This document shows, piece by piece, positions 1-6,671 of a stretch of DNA of 31,206 bases. A model generated the notes under the pieces. That model was not told the origin of the DNA and did no database searches. It saw nothing but the letters and a program-made list of their open reading frames with translations. The DNA comes from an uncultured Clostridia bacterium. Its GTDB lineage: Bacteria; Bacillota; Clostridia; Oscillospirales; Acutalibacteraceae. The stretch is from assembly GCA_937896885.1 (NCBI GenBank), contig CALBNX010000058.1, positions 1-31,206 on the forward strand, given 5' to 3'. The number at the start of each line of letters is the position of its first letter. Within the stretch, counting starts at the first letter, position 1. The translations under genes were made by a program, and so were the position numbers.

Positions 1-593
1 CTCACGAGGGCAGAGGCACAATGCTCGAAATTGTCCGTCAGGTTGCCGATAATATTTTTATTCCATTTACAGTTGGTGGCGGAATAAGAACAGTTGAAGA
101 TTTTAAAGAATTGCTCCGTGCAGGTGCTGATAAAATTTCAGTGAACTCTGCTGCTGTTCGAAATCCTGACCTTATAAACGATGCTGCATATAAATTCGGT
201 AGCCAGTGTGTTGTTTGTGCTATTGATGCAAAACGAAATGATAAGGGCTGGGAAGTTTACCTTAACGGTGGACGAATTCCCACAGGTATAGATGCTGTTA
301 AATGGGCAGAGGAAGCAGTTAAAAGGGGAGCAGGAGAAATACTCTTAACAAGTATGGACTGTGACGGTCAAAAACAAGGTTATGACAACGACCTTAACCG
401 TGCAGTTTCAGAATGTGTTGGTGTGCCAGTAATCGCATCAGGTGGAGCAGGTGCAAAATCACATTTCCTTGACGCTTTCAATGAGGGCAAAGCAGATGCG
501 GTCCTTGCTGCATCACTTTTCCACTTCAACGAAATTCCAATCATGGACTTAAAACACTATCTCAAGGACAACGGAATATCAGTTCGTTTATAA
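1..593 (+). CDS. hisF: Imidazole glycerol phosphate synthase cyclase subunit HisF, 5' end outside the window
   Basis: This is the cyclase half of IGP synthase in histidine biosynthesis. With ammonia from HisH it turns PRFAR into imidazole glycerol phosphate and AICAR. The frame is open from base 3 (HEGRGTM), so the gene runs in from the left and the ATG at 21 is internal. About 197 of the usual ~250 residues are present. The (beta/alpha)8 phosphate-binding stretches are clear: PFTVGGGI, ADKISVNSAA and VIASGGAG. The catalytic aspartate of the TSxD motif is in LLTSMDCDG; the other catalytic aspartate near the N-terminus is outside the window. No hisI or hisE follows, so this looks like the last gene of its operon here. 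Family identity is certain from the motifs. Confidence 0.96.
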   Translation, partial: HEGRGTMLEIVRQVADNIFIPFTVGGGIRTVEDFKELLRAGADKISVNSAAVRNPDLINDAAYKFGSQCVVCAIDAKRNDKGWEVYLNGGRIPTGIDAVKWAEEAVKRGAGEILLTSMDCDGQKQGYDNDLNRAVSECVGVPVIASGGAGAKSHFLDAFNEGKADAVLAASLFHFNEIPIMDLKHYLKDNGISVRL

Positions 594-740
594 AGTGTAA
601 AACGCAAAATGCAAAACGCAAAGCGCAAAATGTAGGGGCTGACGACTCGGCAGCCCGAATAAAAAGTAGGAGACGATGCCCACATCGTCCTGTAAAAATC
701 TCATATAAAATGGTAGGGCGGGGTCTTGACCCCGCCGTTA
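594..740. repeat. Stack of small intergenic hairpin modules
   Basis: Directly after hisF comes a run of short near-repeats of ACGCAAA/ATGCAAA (about 595-630). Three compact hairpin modules follow, each opening with GTAGG: 631-659 (stem GGGCTG/CAGCCC), 666-690 (stem GACGAT/ATCGTC) and 713-736 (stem GGCGGGG/CCCCGCC). The first is almost identical to the right arm of the inverted repeat at 20688-20760 read on the other strand. They are much more GC-rich than their surroundings and carry no ORF. Repeats of this type are common between genes in gut Clostridia, but their function is unknown to me. The last hairpin could also stop transcription, although no T-run follows. Confidence 0.7.
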
Positions 741-781
741 TTATTTCTAGTGGTCAACCATATTATTTCGCTTGTGACCTT

Positions 782-1597
782 TCAATTCTTTCTAAATACA
801 TCTAACATGTGAATTGACATACCAACGCAATCTTCACGCTCGCAAAGATTTGAAAGAAATTTCATATATTCTTCAAATTCACGGTCACCAATAAGGTCGA
901 ACTTATCGTCAAAAATATATGAAATCATATCAACACCAACGAAATGAAGTCTTGTGACATTATGACTTTTCATAAGATTATCAATATCAGATTTACGGTA
1001 CAGTTCAAACACTTCCTCGGGTGATGAAAAAGTATGATAATCCTCTTTTATAAGACCTTTATCAAGATATTCTAATATTCTTTTTTTGTAAAAAAACGTA
1101 TATATTGATGTATCGTTGTTGCAATATGATGCGTAAATTACTCCATTTGTTTTTGCTACTCTTATTGCTTCAGCAAGTGCAAGATGTTTATCTTCGTCAG
1201 TAAAGAGATGATACATTGGTCCTAACAAGAGCACTATATCATAAGTTTCGCTTTCAAATGCAGACAAATCGCAGGCATTACCTTCATAAATCTTGATATT
1301 ATGATGTGATTTGACTTTTTTCTTCATAATTTCAATATTGTGTGGTACAAGTTCAACCGCAGTAACATCATAACCCTTTTCCGCAAGTGCAAGTGAATAT
1401 CTGCCCGTTCCTGCACCGATTTCAATAATCTTTGCATCAGGTGAAAGATATTTTTCAATATATTTCATTGTATTAAGGTATTCAGGCATTCTGCTTTTTC
1501 GCAACAATCTGCCTTCTTCATCATAATTGTTGTAAAAATCAATAATACTGTTTCCGGTTGTTGCATTTTTCTTTTTGAATAAGTTTAATAATTTCAT
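782..1597 (-). CDS. Class I SAM-dependent methyltransferase
   Basis: This 271-residue protein has a Rossmann methyltransferase fold. The SAM-binding motif I, IIEIGAGTGRYSLA, is near residues 57-70, the acidic residue after strand 2 is in VTAVEL, and a motif IV-like stretch reads YDIVLLLGPMYHLF. The substrate cannot be told from sequence. The family includes small-molecule, protein and RNA methyltransferases. The start was set at 1597 because AAAGGAG lies about 7 bases upstream; a TTG at 1615 in the same frame has no such site. The gene follows a long leader containing a short ORF and a terminator hairpin, which suggests expression conditional on translation of the leader. That arrangement is usual for antibiotic-resistance or efflux genes, so a resistance role is possible but only inferred. 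Confidence 0.85.
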   Translation of the reverse strand: MKLLNLFKKKNATTGNSIIDFYNNYDEEGRLLRKSRMPEYLNTMKYIEKYLSPDAKIIEIGAGTGRYSLALAEKGYDVTAVELVPHNIEIMKKKVKSHHNIKIYEGNACDLSAFESETYDIVLLLGPMYHLFTDEDKHLALAEAIRVAKTNGVIYASYCNNDTSIYTFFYKKRILEYLDKGLIKEDYHTFSSPEEVFELYRKSDIDNLMKSHNVTRLHFVGVDMISYIFDDKFDLIGDREFEEYMKFLSNLCEREDCVGMSIHMLDVFRKN

Positions 1598-1613
1598 TTT
1601 GTTTTCTCCTTTC

Positions 1614-1655
1614 AAAATAAAAATGGTGTAAGCTTATAAACTAAGCCTACACCAT
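1614..1655 (-). terminator. Terminator hairpin inside the methyltransferase leader (candidate attenuator)
   Basis: On the minus strand the arms ATGGTGTAGGCTTA and TAAGCTTACACCAT form a 14-bp stem (one G-U pair) with a 5-base loop. It is followed by TTTTATTTT and then the methyltransferase ribosome binding site. A strong intrinsic terminator inside a 5' leader, downstream of its promoter and directly before the gene's Shine-Dalgarno, is best read as an attenuator. I could not identify a convincing antiterminator pairing by eye. Confidence 0.75.
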
Positions 1656-1685
1656 ATAATCATATCGTATAAATTATATTACAAA

Positions 1686-1781
1686 TCACGAAAATGAATA
1701 TAGAAGTATAGACCTGCACACAAAAGGTCGTGCAAGCCAATGCATATACATATCAAGATTTTTGAGAAGATATGTGTTCAT
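1686..1781 (-). CDS. Putative 31-residue leader peptide upstream of the methyltransferase
   Basis: This short ORF has an ATG at 1781 and a TGA at 1686-1688. It begins MNTYLLKNLDMYMHW and ends RPFVCRSILLYSFS. GAGG stands 7 bases before the ATG, and the consensus promoter at 1809-1837 would start transcription near 1802, leaving a short untranslated leader. The stop codon is about 30 bases before the terminator hairpin at 1623-1655. Two mutually exclusive small stems lie within the coding stretch (TGCAC/GTGCA and GACCT/AGGTC). I recognise no family. Its placement is that of a regulatory leader peptide whose translation or stalling would decide read-through into the methyltransferase. Coding status is inferred from position, not homology. 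Confidence 0.55.
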   Translation of the reverse strand: MNTYLLKNLDMYMHWLARPFVCRSILLYSFS

Positions 1782-1837
1782 TATAATACCTCAAATTGAA
1801 TTTTGACAAGAATAACATATTAAAAACTATTTGTCAA
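1780..1837 (-). promoter_or_regulatory. Promoter(s) of the methyltransferase leader
   Basis: On the minus strand, TTGACA (1832-1837), 17 bases, then TATTCT (1809-1814) make a near-consensus sigma-A promoter starting near 1802, just before the leader ORF. A second possible promoter, TTGTCA (1804-1809), 18 bases, TATAAT (1780-1785), would start inside the leader ORF and so bypass its start codon. The first lies 11 bp beyond the end of the nitroreductase gene, so the methyltransferase is its own transcription unit. Confidence 0.7.
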
Positions 1838-1847
1838 GAAATTCTGT

Positions 1848-2378
1848 TTATTCAATTACTTCACAAACATCATCAAGTACTTTTCTAACCTTATTTCTTG
1901 GCTTTTCATCTGCTGAATATCCTGTTGCAATAACAAGTCTTATTTTATCTTCAATGCCAAAGTATTCACGGACTTTGTCTTCTTCAACCATACCGATAAT
2001 GCAAGTACCGAGTCCTAAATCAGCAGCCTGTAAGCAATAGTGAGCAACTGAAAGACCAATGTCATTTTCAGCCCATTTTTGACTGTTTTTAACTGCGTCG
2101 ATAACAAATGATTTGAGAGTAGCAGGTCTTTCTGTCACAATTGCGAATGCAGGGCAATTCTGCACAAATTTATTCGCACCGTTTGGCTGAATACAATCTC
2201 TTATCTTCTCTGCATTTTGTTCGCCATTAACGATATAATATTTCCATGGCTGTGAGTTACAAGCGGATGGTGAAAGTCTTGCAGCATCAACACATTTCAG
2301 GAGTAAATCTGTGTTTACAGGCTCACCATTATAATTTCTGCAACTTTCTCTTTTAAGTATAAGTTCATTAAAATTCAT
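1848..2378 (-). CDS. Nitroreductase-family FMN-dependent oxidoreductase
   Basis: A 176-residue protein of the nitroreductase superfamily, which are dimeric FMN enzymes reducing nitro compounds, quinones or flavins with NAD(P)H. The N-terminal phosphate-binding region is ILKRESCRNYN, followed by the family signature ARLSPSACNSQPW near residues 34-46. The C-terminal half has the LGLGTCIIGM turn and the strand LVIATGYSADE that usually end these proteins. Natural substrate is not predictable. AAGGAG stands 8 bases before the ATG. It is transcribed leftward from its own promoter and stops 11 bp before the methyltransferase promoter, with no obvious terminator between, so some read-through is possible. 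Confidence 0.9.
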   Translation of the reverse strand: MNFNELILKRESCRNYNGEPVNTDLLLKCVDAARLSPSACNSQPWKYYIVNGEQNAEKIRDCIQPNGANKFVQNCPAFAIVTERPATLKSFVIDAVKNSQKWAENDIGLSVAHYCLQAADLGLGTCIIGMVEEDKVREYFGIEDKIRLVIATGYSADEKPRNKVRKVLDDVCEVIE

Positions 2379-2407
2379 AATTTTTTCTCCTTAATCAGTA
2401 TAAACTA

Positions 2408-2436
2408 ATTATATACTAAAAATATCGTATCTTCAA
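2408..2436 (-). promoter_or_regulatory. Promoter of the nitroreductase gene
   Basis: On the minus strand TTGAAG (2431-2436), a 17-base spacer and a perfect TATAAT (2408-2413) lie 30 bp upstream of the nitroreductase ATG, followed by its AAGGAG. Typical sigma-A layout. Confidence 0.65.
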
Positions 2437-2496
2437 TAACAATTTATTATAGACTTTTTTACATATCTTTGTTAAAATAATAAAAGGTGATTACAT

Positions 2497-3939
2497 ATGA
2501 AAAGAAATCTTTCATTGATGACAGAACTTTATGAGTTAACAATGGCAAACGGCTTTTTGGAAAACGGCAAAGCTGATGAAATTGCATATTTTGACTTGTT
2601 CTTTAGAAAAGTTCCTGATAATGGTGGTTTTGCAGTATTTGCAGGTCTTTCACAGATAATTGAATATGTTAAAAATCTCTCTTTCACAGAAGATGATTTA
2701 AGTTTTCTTCGTGATAACGGACTTTCAGAAGAATTTATAGATTATCTTCGTAATTTTAAGTTTCAATGTGATATATGGTCTGTGCCAGAAGGCACACCAA
2801 TATTCCCCAATGAACCTGTTGTGAAAGTTCGTGGCCCAATTATCCAAGCACAGCTTATTGAAACAATATTGCTTGTTTGTATGAATTCTCAAAGCCTTAT
2901 TGCTACAAAGGCGAACAGGCTTGTTCGTGCAGCAAAGGGTACGGCGGTTGCTGAATTCGGCACTCGTCGTGCAACAAGCTTTGATTCTGCTTATTATGGC
3001 TCTCGTGCGGCATTTATTGGTGGTTGTGTCGGCACATCAGGTGTGTCACAGGGCAAAGACTTTAAAATTCCAACAATGAACGCAATGATTCATAGCTGGG
3101 TGCAGATGTTTGATTCAGAATATGAAGCATTCTGTGAATATGCAAAGCTTTATCCCGACGATTGCTCACTTGTGATTGATACTTATGATACCCTTAAAAG
3201 TGGTGTGCCAAATGCAATCAAAGCGTTTGACGATGTGTTAAAGCCAATGGGCAAGCGTCCTGCAGGGGTTAGAATTGACTCGGGTGATATCACTTATCTC
3301 TCAAAGAAAGTTCGCAAAATGCTCGACGAAGCAGGTTATCCTGATTGCAATATTATTGCATCAAACTCACTTGACGAATATATTATCAACGATATGATTT
3401 TGCAAGGTGCAAAGGTGGATTGCTTTGTTGTTGGTGAACGCCTTATCAACTCTGCATCATCACCACTTTTCAGCGGTGTTTATAAGCTTTGCGCAACAGA
3501 AAAAAATGGCGAGGTTATTCCAAAAATCAACTTGTCAGAGAATGTCAGCAAAATCACAACCCCACATTCAAAAATGCTTTATCGTCTTTTTGATTGTGAC
3601 ACAGGCAAGGCTATTGCCGATGTCTTGACTCTTGAAAATGAAATAATTGATGAAAGCAAGCCTTATATACTCTTTGACCCTGATTTTACTTGGAAACGCA
3701 AAGAAGTTGAAAACTTTGTTGCAAGAAAATTGTTGGTCCCCGTTTTCGTGAAAGGTGAGTGTGTTTATAAAGAACCTTCACTTGATGAAATCCGTGATTA
3801 TTGTTCGGAACAGATTGACAATTTGTGGGAAGAAGTTAAACGCTTTGAAAATCCACACACTTATTATGTTGACTTGTCAGAAGATTTATGGAGAGTAAGA
3901 AAAGAACTCATAGAAGAGCATAAAGGAGTTAAAAGATAA
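2497..3939 (+). CDS. pncB: Nicotinate phosphoribosyltransferase
   Basis: Converts nicotinate, PRPP and ATP to nicotinate mononucleotide, PPi, ADP and Pi in NAD salvage. The 480-residue length fits the longer Gram-positive branch. The N-terminus has the typical LMTELYELTMANGFL. The region FGTRRATSFDSAYYGSRAAFIGG and the later GVRIDSGDITYLSKK and IIASNSLDEY are characteristic of the phosphoribosyl-binding barrel. AAAGGTGA precedes the ATG at good spacing. The stop codon overlaps the start of ppa by one base (TAATG), so the pyrophosphate-releasing enzyme is translationally coupled to the pyrophosphatase that removes its product. Confidence 0.95.
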   Translation: MKRNLSLMTELYELTMANGFLENGKADEIAYFDLFFRKVPDNGGFAVFAGLSQIIEYVKNLSFTEDDLSFLRDNGLSEEFIDYLRNFKFQCDIWSVPEGTPIFPNEPVVKVRGPIIQAQLIETILLVCMNSQSLIATKANRLVRAAKGTAVAEFGTRRATSFDSAYYGSRAAFIGGCVGTSGVSQGKDFKIPTMNAMIHSWVQMFDSEYEAFCEYAKLYPDDCSLVIDTYDTLKSGVPNAIKAFDDVLKPMGKRPAGVRIDSGDITYLSKKVRKMLDEAGYPDCNIIASNSLDEYIINDMILQGAKVDCFVVGERLINSASSPLFSGVYKLCATEKNGEVIPKINLSENVSKITTPHSKMLYRLFDCDTGKAIADVLTLENEIIDESKPYILFDPDFTWKRKEVENFVARKLLVPVFVKGECVYKEPSLDEIRDYCSEQIDNLWEEVKRFENPHTYYVDLSEDLWRVRKELIEEHKGVKR

Positions 3940-4466
3940 TGAATATCTGGCACGATATTGATGCATCAAGAATAACAAGAAAAGACTTTGAAGCAGTTAT
4001 AGAAATTTCAAAGGGTAGCAAAATGAAATATGAGCTTGATAAAGAAACAGGCCTTTTAAAGCTTGACCGTGTTCTTCACACATCAACTCACTATCCTGCA
4101 AACTATGGCTTTATTCCAAGAACTTATGCAGATGATAATGACCCTTTGGATGTTCTCGTTCTCTGCTCTGAACAGATTGAACCAATGGCGCTTGTGCGTT
4201 GTTATCCAATCGGTGTAATTTCTATGATGGATGGCGGCCACGCCGACGATAAGATTATCGCAATTCCATTTGGTGACCCAACTTATAACGAATATAAGGA
4301 TATAAGTCAACTTCCAAAGCACATCTTTGATGAAATGATACATTTCTTTAAGGTGTATAAAATGCTTGAGAATAAAGATACTGCAATAGACGAAGCCCAA
4401 GGTGTTTTGGCAGCAGTTGAAATTATTGAAGACGCAATCGAAGGCTATAAAAAGAAGTTTGGATAA
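3939..4466 (+). CDS. ppa: Inorganic pyrophosphatase, family I
   Basis: A soluble Mg-dependent enzyme hydrolysing PPi to two phosphates. The 175 residues match the bacterial family I size. Visible active-site elements are KYELDKETGLLKLDRV, HYPANYGFIPRTYADDNDPLDVLVL with its clustered aspartates, and the basic C-terminal helix. Many Clostridia rely on family II (DHH) or membrane pyrophosphatases, so a family I enzyme next to pncB may be a dedicated partner. It starts on the last base of the pncB stop codon and is followed by a clear terminator, which makes pncB-ppa a two-gene operon. Confidence 0.95.
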   Translation: MNIWHDIDASRITRKDFEAVIEISKGSKMKYELDKETGLLKLDRVLHTSTHYPANYGFIPRTYADDNDPLDVLVLCSEQIEPMALVRCYPIGVISMMDGGHADDKIIAIPFGDPTYNEYKDISQLPKHIFDEMIHFFKVYKMLENKDTAIDEAQGVLAAVEIIEDAIEGYKKKFG

Positions 4467-4484
4467 TTAAATATTTCAATTCTT

Positions 4485-4519
4485 AACACTCTATTCTTAA
4501 CTGAATAGGGTGTTTTTTT
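4485..4519 (+). terminator. Intrinsic terminator of pncB-ppa
   Basis: AACACTCTATTC and GAATAGGGTGTT form a 12-bp stem with one G-U pair and a 6-base loop, followed by five T. It lies 18 bp after the ppa stop and isolates the operon from the dcw cluster. Confidence 0.85.
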
Positions 4520-4551
4520 ATGTTTTTTCACTTCGTCATATTTGACAAATT

Positions 4552-4618
4552 TTGACAGAAAATTTTGGTGATAGATTATAAAAAAACTATTGATTTTTTA
4601 TATTATATGTATTATAAT
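4552..4618 (+). promoter_or_regulatory. Promoter region of the dcw cluster
   Basis: TTGATT (4590-4595), 17 bases, TATAAT (4613-4618) is a good sigma-A promoter that leaves a leader of about 85 bases before mraZ. Upstream, TTTGACA occurs twice 10 bp apart (4541-4547 and 4551-4557). The second TTGACA has only a poor partner (TATAAA at 19 bases, or GATTAT at 16), so it could be a second promoter or a binding site. Confidence 0.6.
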
Positions 4619-4625
4619 AACTCGT

Positions 4626-4667
4626 GTGGTGAAAAAATGAACCCCAAATTCATAAAAGTGGTGAAAA
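4626..4667 (+). promoter_or_regulatory. Direct repeats upstream of mraZ, candidate MraZ operator
   Basis: GTGGTGAAAA occurs at 4626-4635 and again at 4658-4667, 32 bp apart, about three helical turns; a partial copy, AGTGAAAA, overlaps the mraZ ribosome binding site. MraZ proteins bind short direct repeats containing GTGG upstream of their own gene (AAAGTGG repeats in mycoplasmas), and the second copy reads AAAGTGG. Operator function is inferred. Confidence 0.4.
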
Positions 4668-4709
4668 TCTTAAAAACTAACTAAAGTTTGGAAGGAGTGA
4701 AAATTTAAT

Positions 4710-5114
4710 ATGGCATTCAACAGTATGTATTTTCATAGTCTTGATGCAAAGAACAGAATTTTCATTCCTGCGAAATTCCGTGACCAGTTGGGTGAAGAGT
4801 TTGTTATCTTCAAGGGTGGCGAAAAGTGTTTATATGTTTACACAAAAGAAACCTTTGAAAAAATCAGCGAACAATTTATTAATCACCCAAACCGTGAAGT
4901 TCAAAGAGCATTCTTCAGTCAGGTTGTTGAAGTTGCACCAGACAAACAGGGCAGAGCAACTCTTACTGCAGACCAGGTTGAACACGCAGACTTAACAAAA
5001 GATGTTGCAATCATCGGTGCGGGTCAAAGAATTGAAATCTGGGCAACTGAAAACTTTAAAGCAGATGTTAAACCACTTCACGAACTCATCAACTTTGATG
5101 ACTTCCACTTCTAA
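4710..5114 (+). CDS. mraZ: Transcriptional regulator MraZ
   Basis: First gene of the division and cell wall cluster. MraZ is a ring-forming DNA-binding protein that represses the cluster's own promoter in the species studied. The 134 residues contain two SpoVT-AbrB-like halves, each with its signature: LDAKNRIFIPAKFR near residues 11-24 and APDKQGRATLTADQ near 76-89. It starts behind GGAAGGAG, and the next gene's ribosome binding site begins right after its stop. Direct repeats resembling MraZ sites lie in its leader. Identification is secure from sequence and position. Confidence 0.95.
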   Translation: MAFNSMYFHSLDAKNRIFIPAKFRDQLGEEFVIFKGGEKCLYVYTKETFEKISEQFINHPNREVQRAFFSQVVEVAPDKQGRATLTADQVEHADLTKDVAIIGAGQRIEIWATENFKADVKPLHELINFDDFHF

Positions 5115-5126
5115 TTGGAGAACATT

Positions 5127-6041
5127 ATGGATTTTCAACATATTTCAGTTTTGTTCGACGAAACAATAGAGTCGCTTGATATAAAACCTGATGGACTTTA
5201 TGTCGATTGCACTTGTGGTGGTGCGGGTCATTCAAGTGAAATTCTTAAAAACATAAAAAATGGCACCTTGGTAGCCATTGACCGTGACCCGGATGCCATA
5301 AAGGTAATAAATGAACGAATAGGTTCAAATAATCAAGTAGAAATAGTTAACGATAACTTTTTCAATATAAAAAACATTCTTGGTGAAAGAAAAGCAGATG
5401 GAATCCTTGCTGACTTGGGTGTTAGCTCGTTCCAACTTGATACTGCTGAAAGGGGATTTTCATTCCACAAAGATGCACCCCTTGATATGAGAATGAGCAA
5501 AAGCGGTAAAAGTGCTTTTGATGTTGTGAATACTTATTCGGAACAAGAACTCAGCAATATTATATATAAGTATGGCGAAGAAAAATTCTCTCGCAATATT
5601 GCGAAGAATATAGTTAAAGTAAGAAACGAAAAACCGATTGAAACAACAATTGAACTTGCAGAGATTATTAAAGATTCTGTCCCTGCTAAATACCGCAGAG
5701 ACGGTCATCCAGCAAGAAAAACATTTCAGGCAATCAGAATTGAAGTGAACGACGAGCTTGCAGGACTCAGTCAAGCAGTTAGTGATATGTTTAATTGCTT
5801 AAAGGTTGGTGGAAGACTTTCGATAATAACCTTCCACTCTCTTGAAGACAGAGCAGTCAAAGAAACTTTTAAAAAGTTTACCGAGGGTTGCACTTGTCCA
5901 AAAGAATTTCCCGTTTGTGTTTGTGGGAACACGCCATCGGGCAAAATCATAAATAAAGGGCTCAGTGCAAAACAAAGCGAATTAGATGCTAATAACAGAA
6001 GTCGAAGCGCAAAGCTTCGCACTATCGAGAGAATAAAGTAG
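5127..6041 (+). CDS. rsmH: 16S rRNA (cytosine(1402)-N(4))-methyltransferase RsmH
   Basis: Methylates N4 of C1402 in the 16S rRNA decoding centre (formerly MraW). The 304 residues show the expected HISVLFDETIESL start, SAM motif VDCTCGGAGHSSEIL near residues 27-41, LADLGVSSFQLD, and the C-terminal IITFHSLEDRAVKETFKKF block; the end carries the RSRSAKLRTIERIK tail typical of the family. The ATG at 5127 was chosen because GGAG precedes it by 7 bases; an in-frame TTG at 5115 overlaps that site. It lies 12 bp after mraZ in the standard order. Confidence 0.96.
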   Translation: MDFQHISVLFDETIESLDIKPDGLYVDCTCGGAGHSSEILKNIKNGTLVAIDRDPDAIKVINERIGSNNQVEIVNDNFFNIKNILGERKADGILADLGVSSFQLDTAERGFSFHKDAPLDMRMSKSGKSAFDVVNTYSEQELSNIIYKYGEEKFSRNIAKNIVKVRNEKPIETTIELAEIIKDSVPAKYRRDGHPARKTFQAIRIEVNDELAGLSQAVSDMFNCLKVGGRLSIITFHSLEDRAVKETFKKFTEGCTCPKEFPVCVCGNTPSGKIINKGLSAKQSELDANNRSRSAKLRTIERIK

Positions 6042-6060
6042 AAAGAAAAGGAAGAGAAGG

Positions 6061-6576
6061 ATGGCACAGTATAATAAATACGAGTCATATAAATTTGAAT
6101 ATTTCGAGCCAAAAACTGTGTCAACTAGCAACGCCGCGCCAAAGATTAAAGAGCAGCCTAAAAAAGCGCCACAGTTAAAGCTTTTAGAAAAACCAAAGCC
6201 AACACGAGCACAGGTTCAAAGCGAAGCAAGAAAATCTGCAATGCAAGCAAGAAAAATTATGGCGGTTGCTTGCGCAGTTATAATGTTTATGGCGATGGTT
6301 ATTTATAGCCGTGTTCAGCTTGACGAAATCAACCGTGAAATTAAACAGGTTGAAAGCGCAATGAAAATTGCTCAAAGCGACACCGTCAGACTTAACAATA
6401 GTCTCAATTCGGTTATATCCATTAATAAAGTTGAAGACTATGCGCTCAATGTTCTTGGTATGGTGAAAGTACAAGACTATCAAGTTGTTTATGTTGACTT
6501 GTCAGGCGAAGATTCGGTTGTTATGGCAAATGGCAAAACAACTGATGCTCAGGTTATAAACGAAGAAGTAAAATAA
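6061..6576 (+). CDS. ftsL: FtsL-like cell division protein
   Basis: A small bitopic membrane protein of 171 residues. It has a basic, proline-rich cytoplasmic N-terminus (1-65), a single transmembrane helix (about 66-83) and a predicted coiled coil (about 84-120), followed by a short extracellular tail. Sequence conservation in FtsL is low, so the call rests on this topology and on position between rsmH and the PBP gene, where ftsL always lies. FtsL joins FtsQ/DivIB and DivIC in the complex that activates FtsW and its partner PBP. The cytoplasmic part is longer than in E. coli. The gene begins behind a purine-rich AGGAAGAGAAGG. Confidence 0.85.
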   Translation: MAQYNKYESYKFEYFEPKTVSTSNAAPKIKEQPKKAPQLKLLEKPKPTRAQVQSEARKSAMQARKIMAVACAVIMFMAMVIYSRVQLDEINREIKQVESAMKIAQSDTVRLNNSLNSVISINKVEDYALNVLGMVKVQDYQVVYVDLSGEDSVVMANGKTTDAQVINEEVK

Positions 6577-6597
6577 TATATAATAGATGAAAGCAAA

Positions 6598-6626
6598 GAG
6601 AGTTGAGAAATCTTGACTCTCGTTTT
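6598..6626 (+). terminator. Weak terminator-like hairpin between ftsL and the PBP gene
   Basis: GAGAGTTGAG and CTTGACTCTC form a 10-bp stem with two G-U pairs and a 4-base loop, followed by GTTTTG and, a little later, TATTTT. The poor T-tract suggests partial termination within the cluster. A candidate -35 (TTGACT) lies in its 3' arm. Confidence 0.5.
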
Positions 6627-6654
6627 GTGCTATTTTAGGATAGTGTCACACTAT
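6613..6654 (+). promoter_or_regulatory. Candidate promoter with operator-like palindrome before the PBP gene
   Basis: TTGACT (6613-6618), 17 bases, TAGGAT (6636-6641) is a moderate sigma-A-like promoter. Over its expected start sits a perfect palindrome, ATAGTGT-C-ACACTAT (6640-6654), with 7-bp arms and a single central base. That is too tight for an RNA hairpin and right for a dimeric DNA-binding protein. The PBP ribosome binding site (AAAGGAG) follows directly. Function is inferred from geometry. Confidence 0.4.
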
Positions 6655-6671
6655 AGAAAGGAGAACTGAAA

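Noticed and set aside
1831..2040. Plus-strand ORF of 69 codons opposite the nitroreductase
   Set aside because: Serine-rich shadow of the real gene, without a start signal.
2450..2478. Possible pncB promoter (TAGACT, 17 bases, TAAAAT)
   Set aside because: Its start site would fall in the pncB Shine-Dalgarno near 2485, leaving a truncated ribosome binding site; the -35 is also weak.
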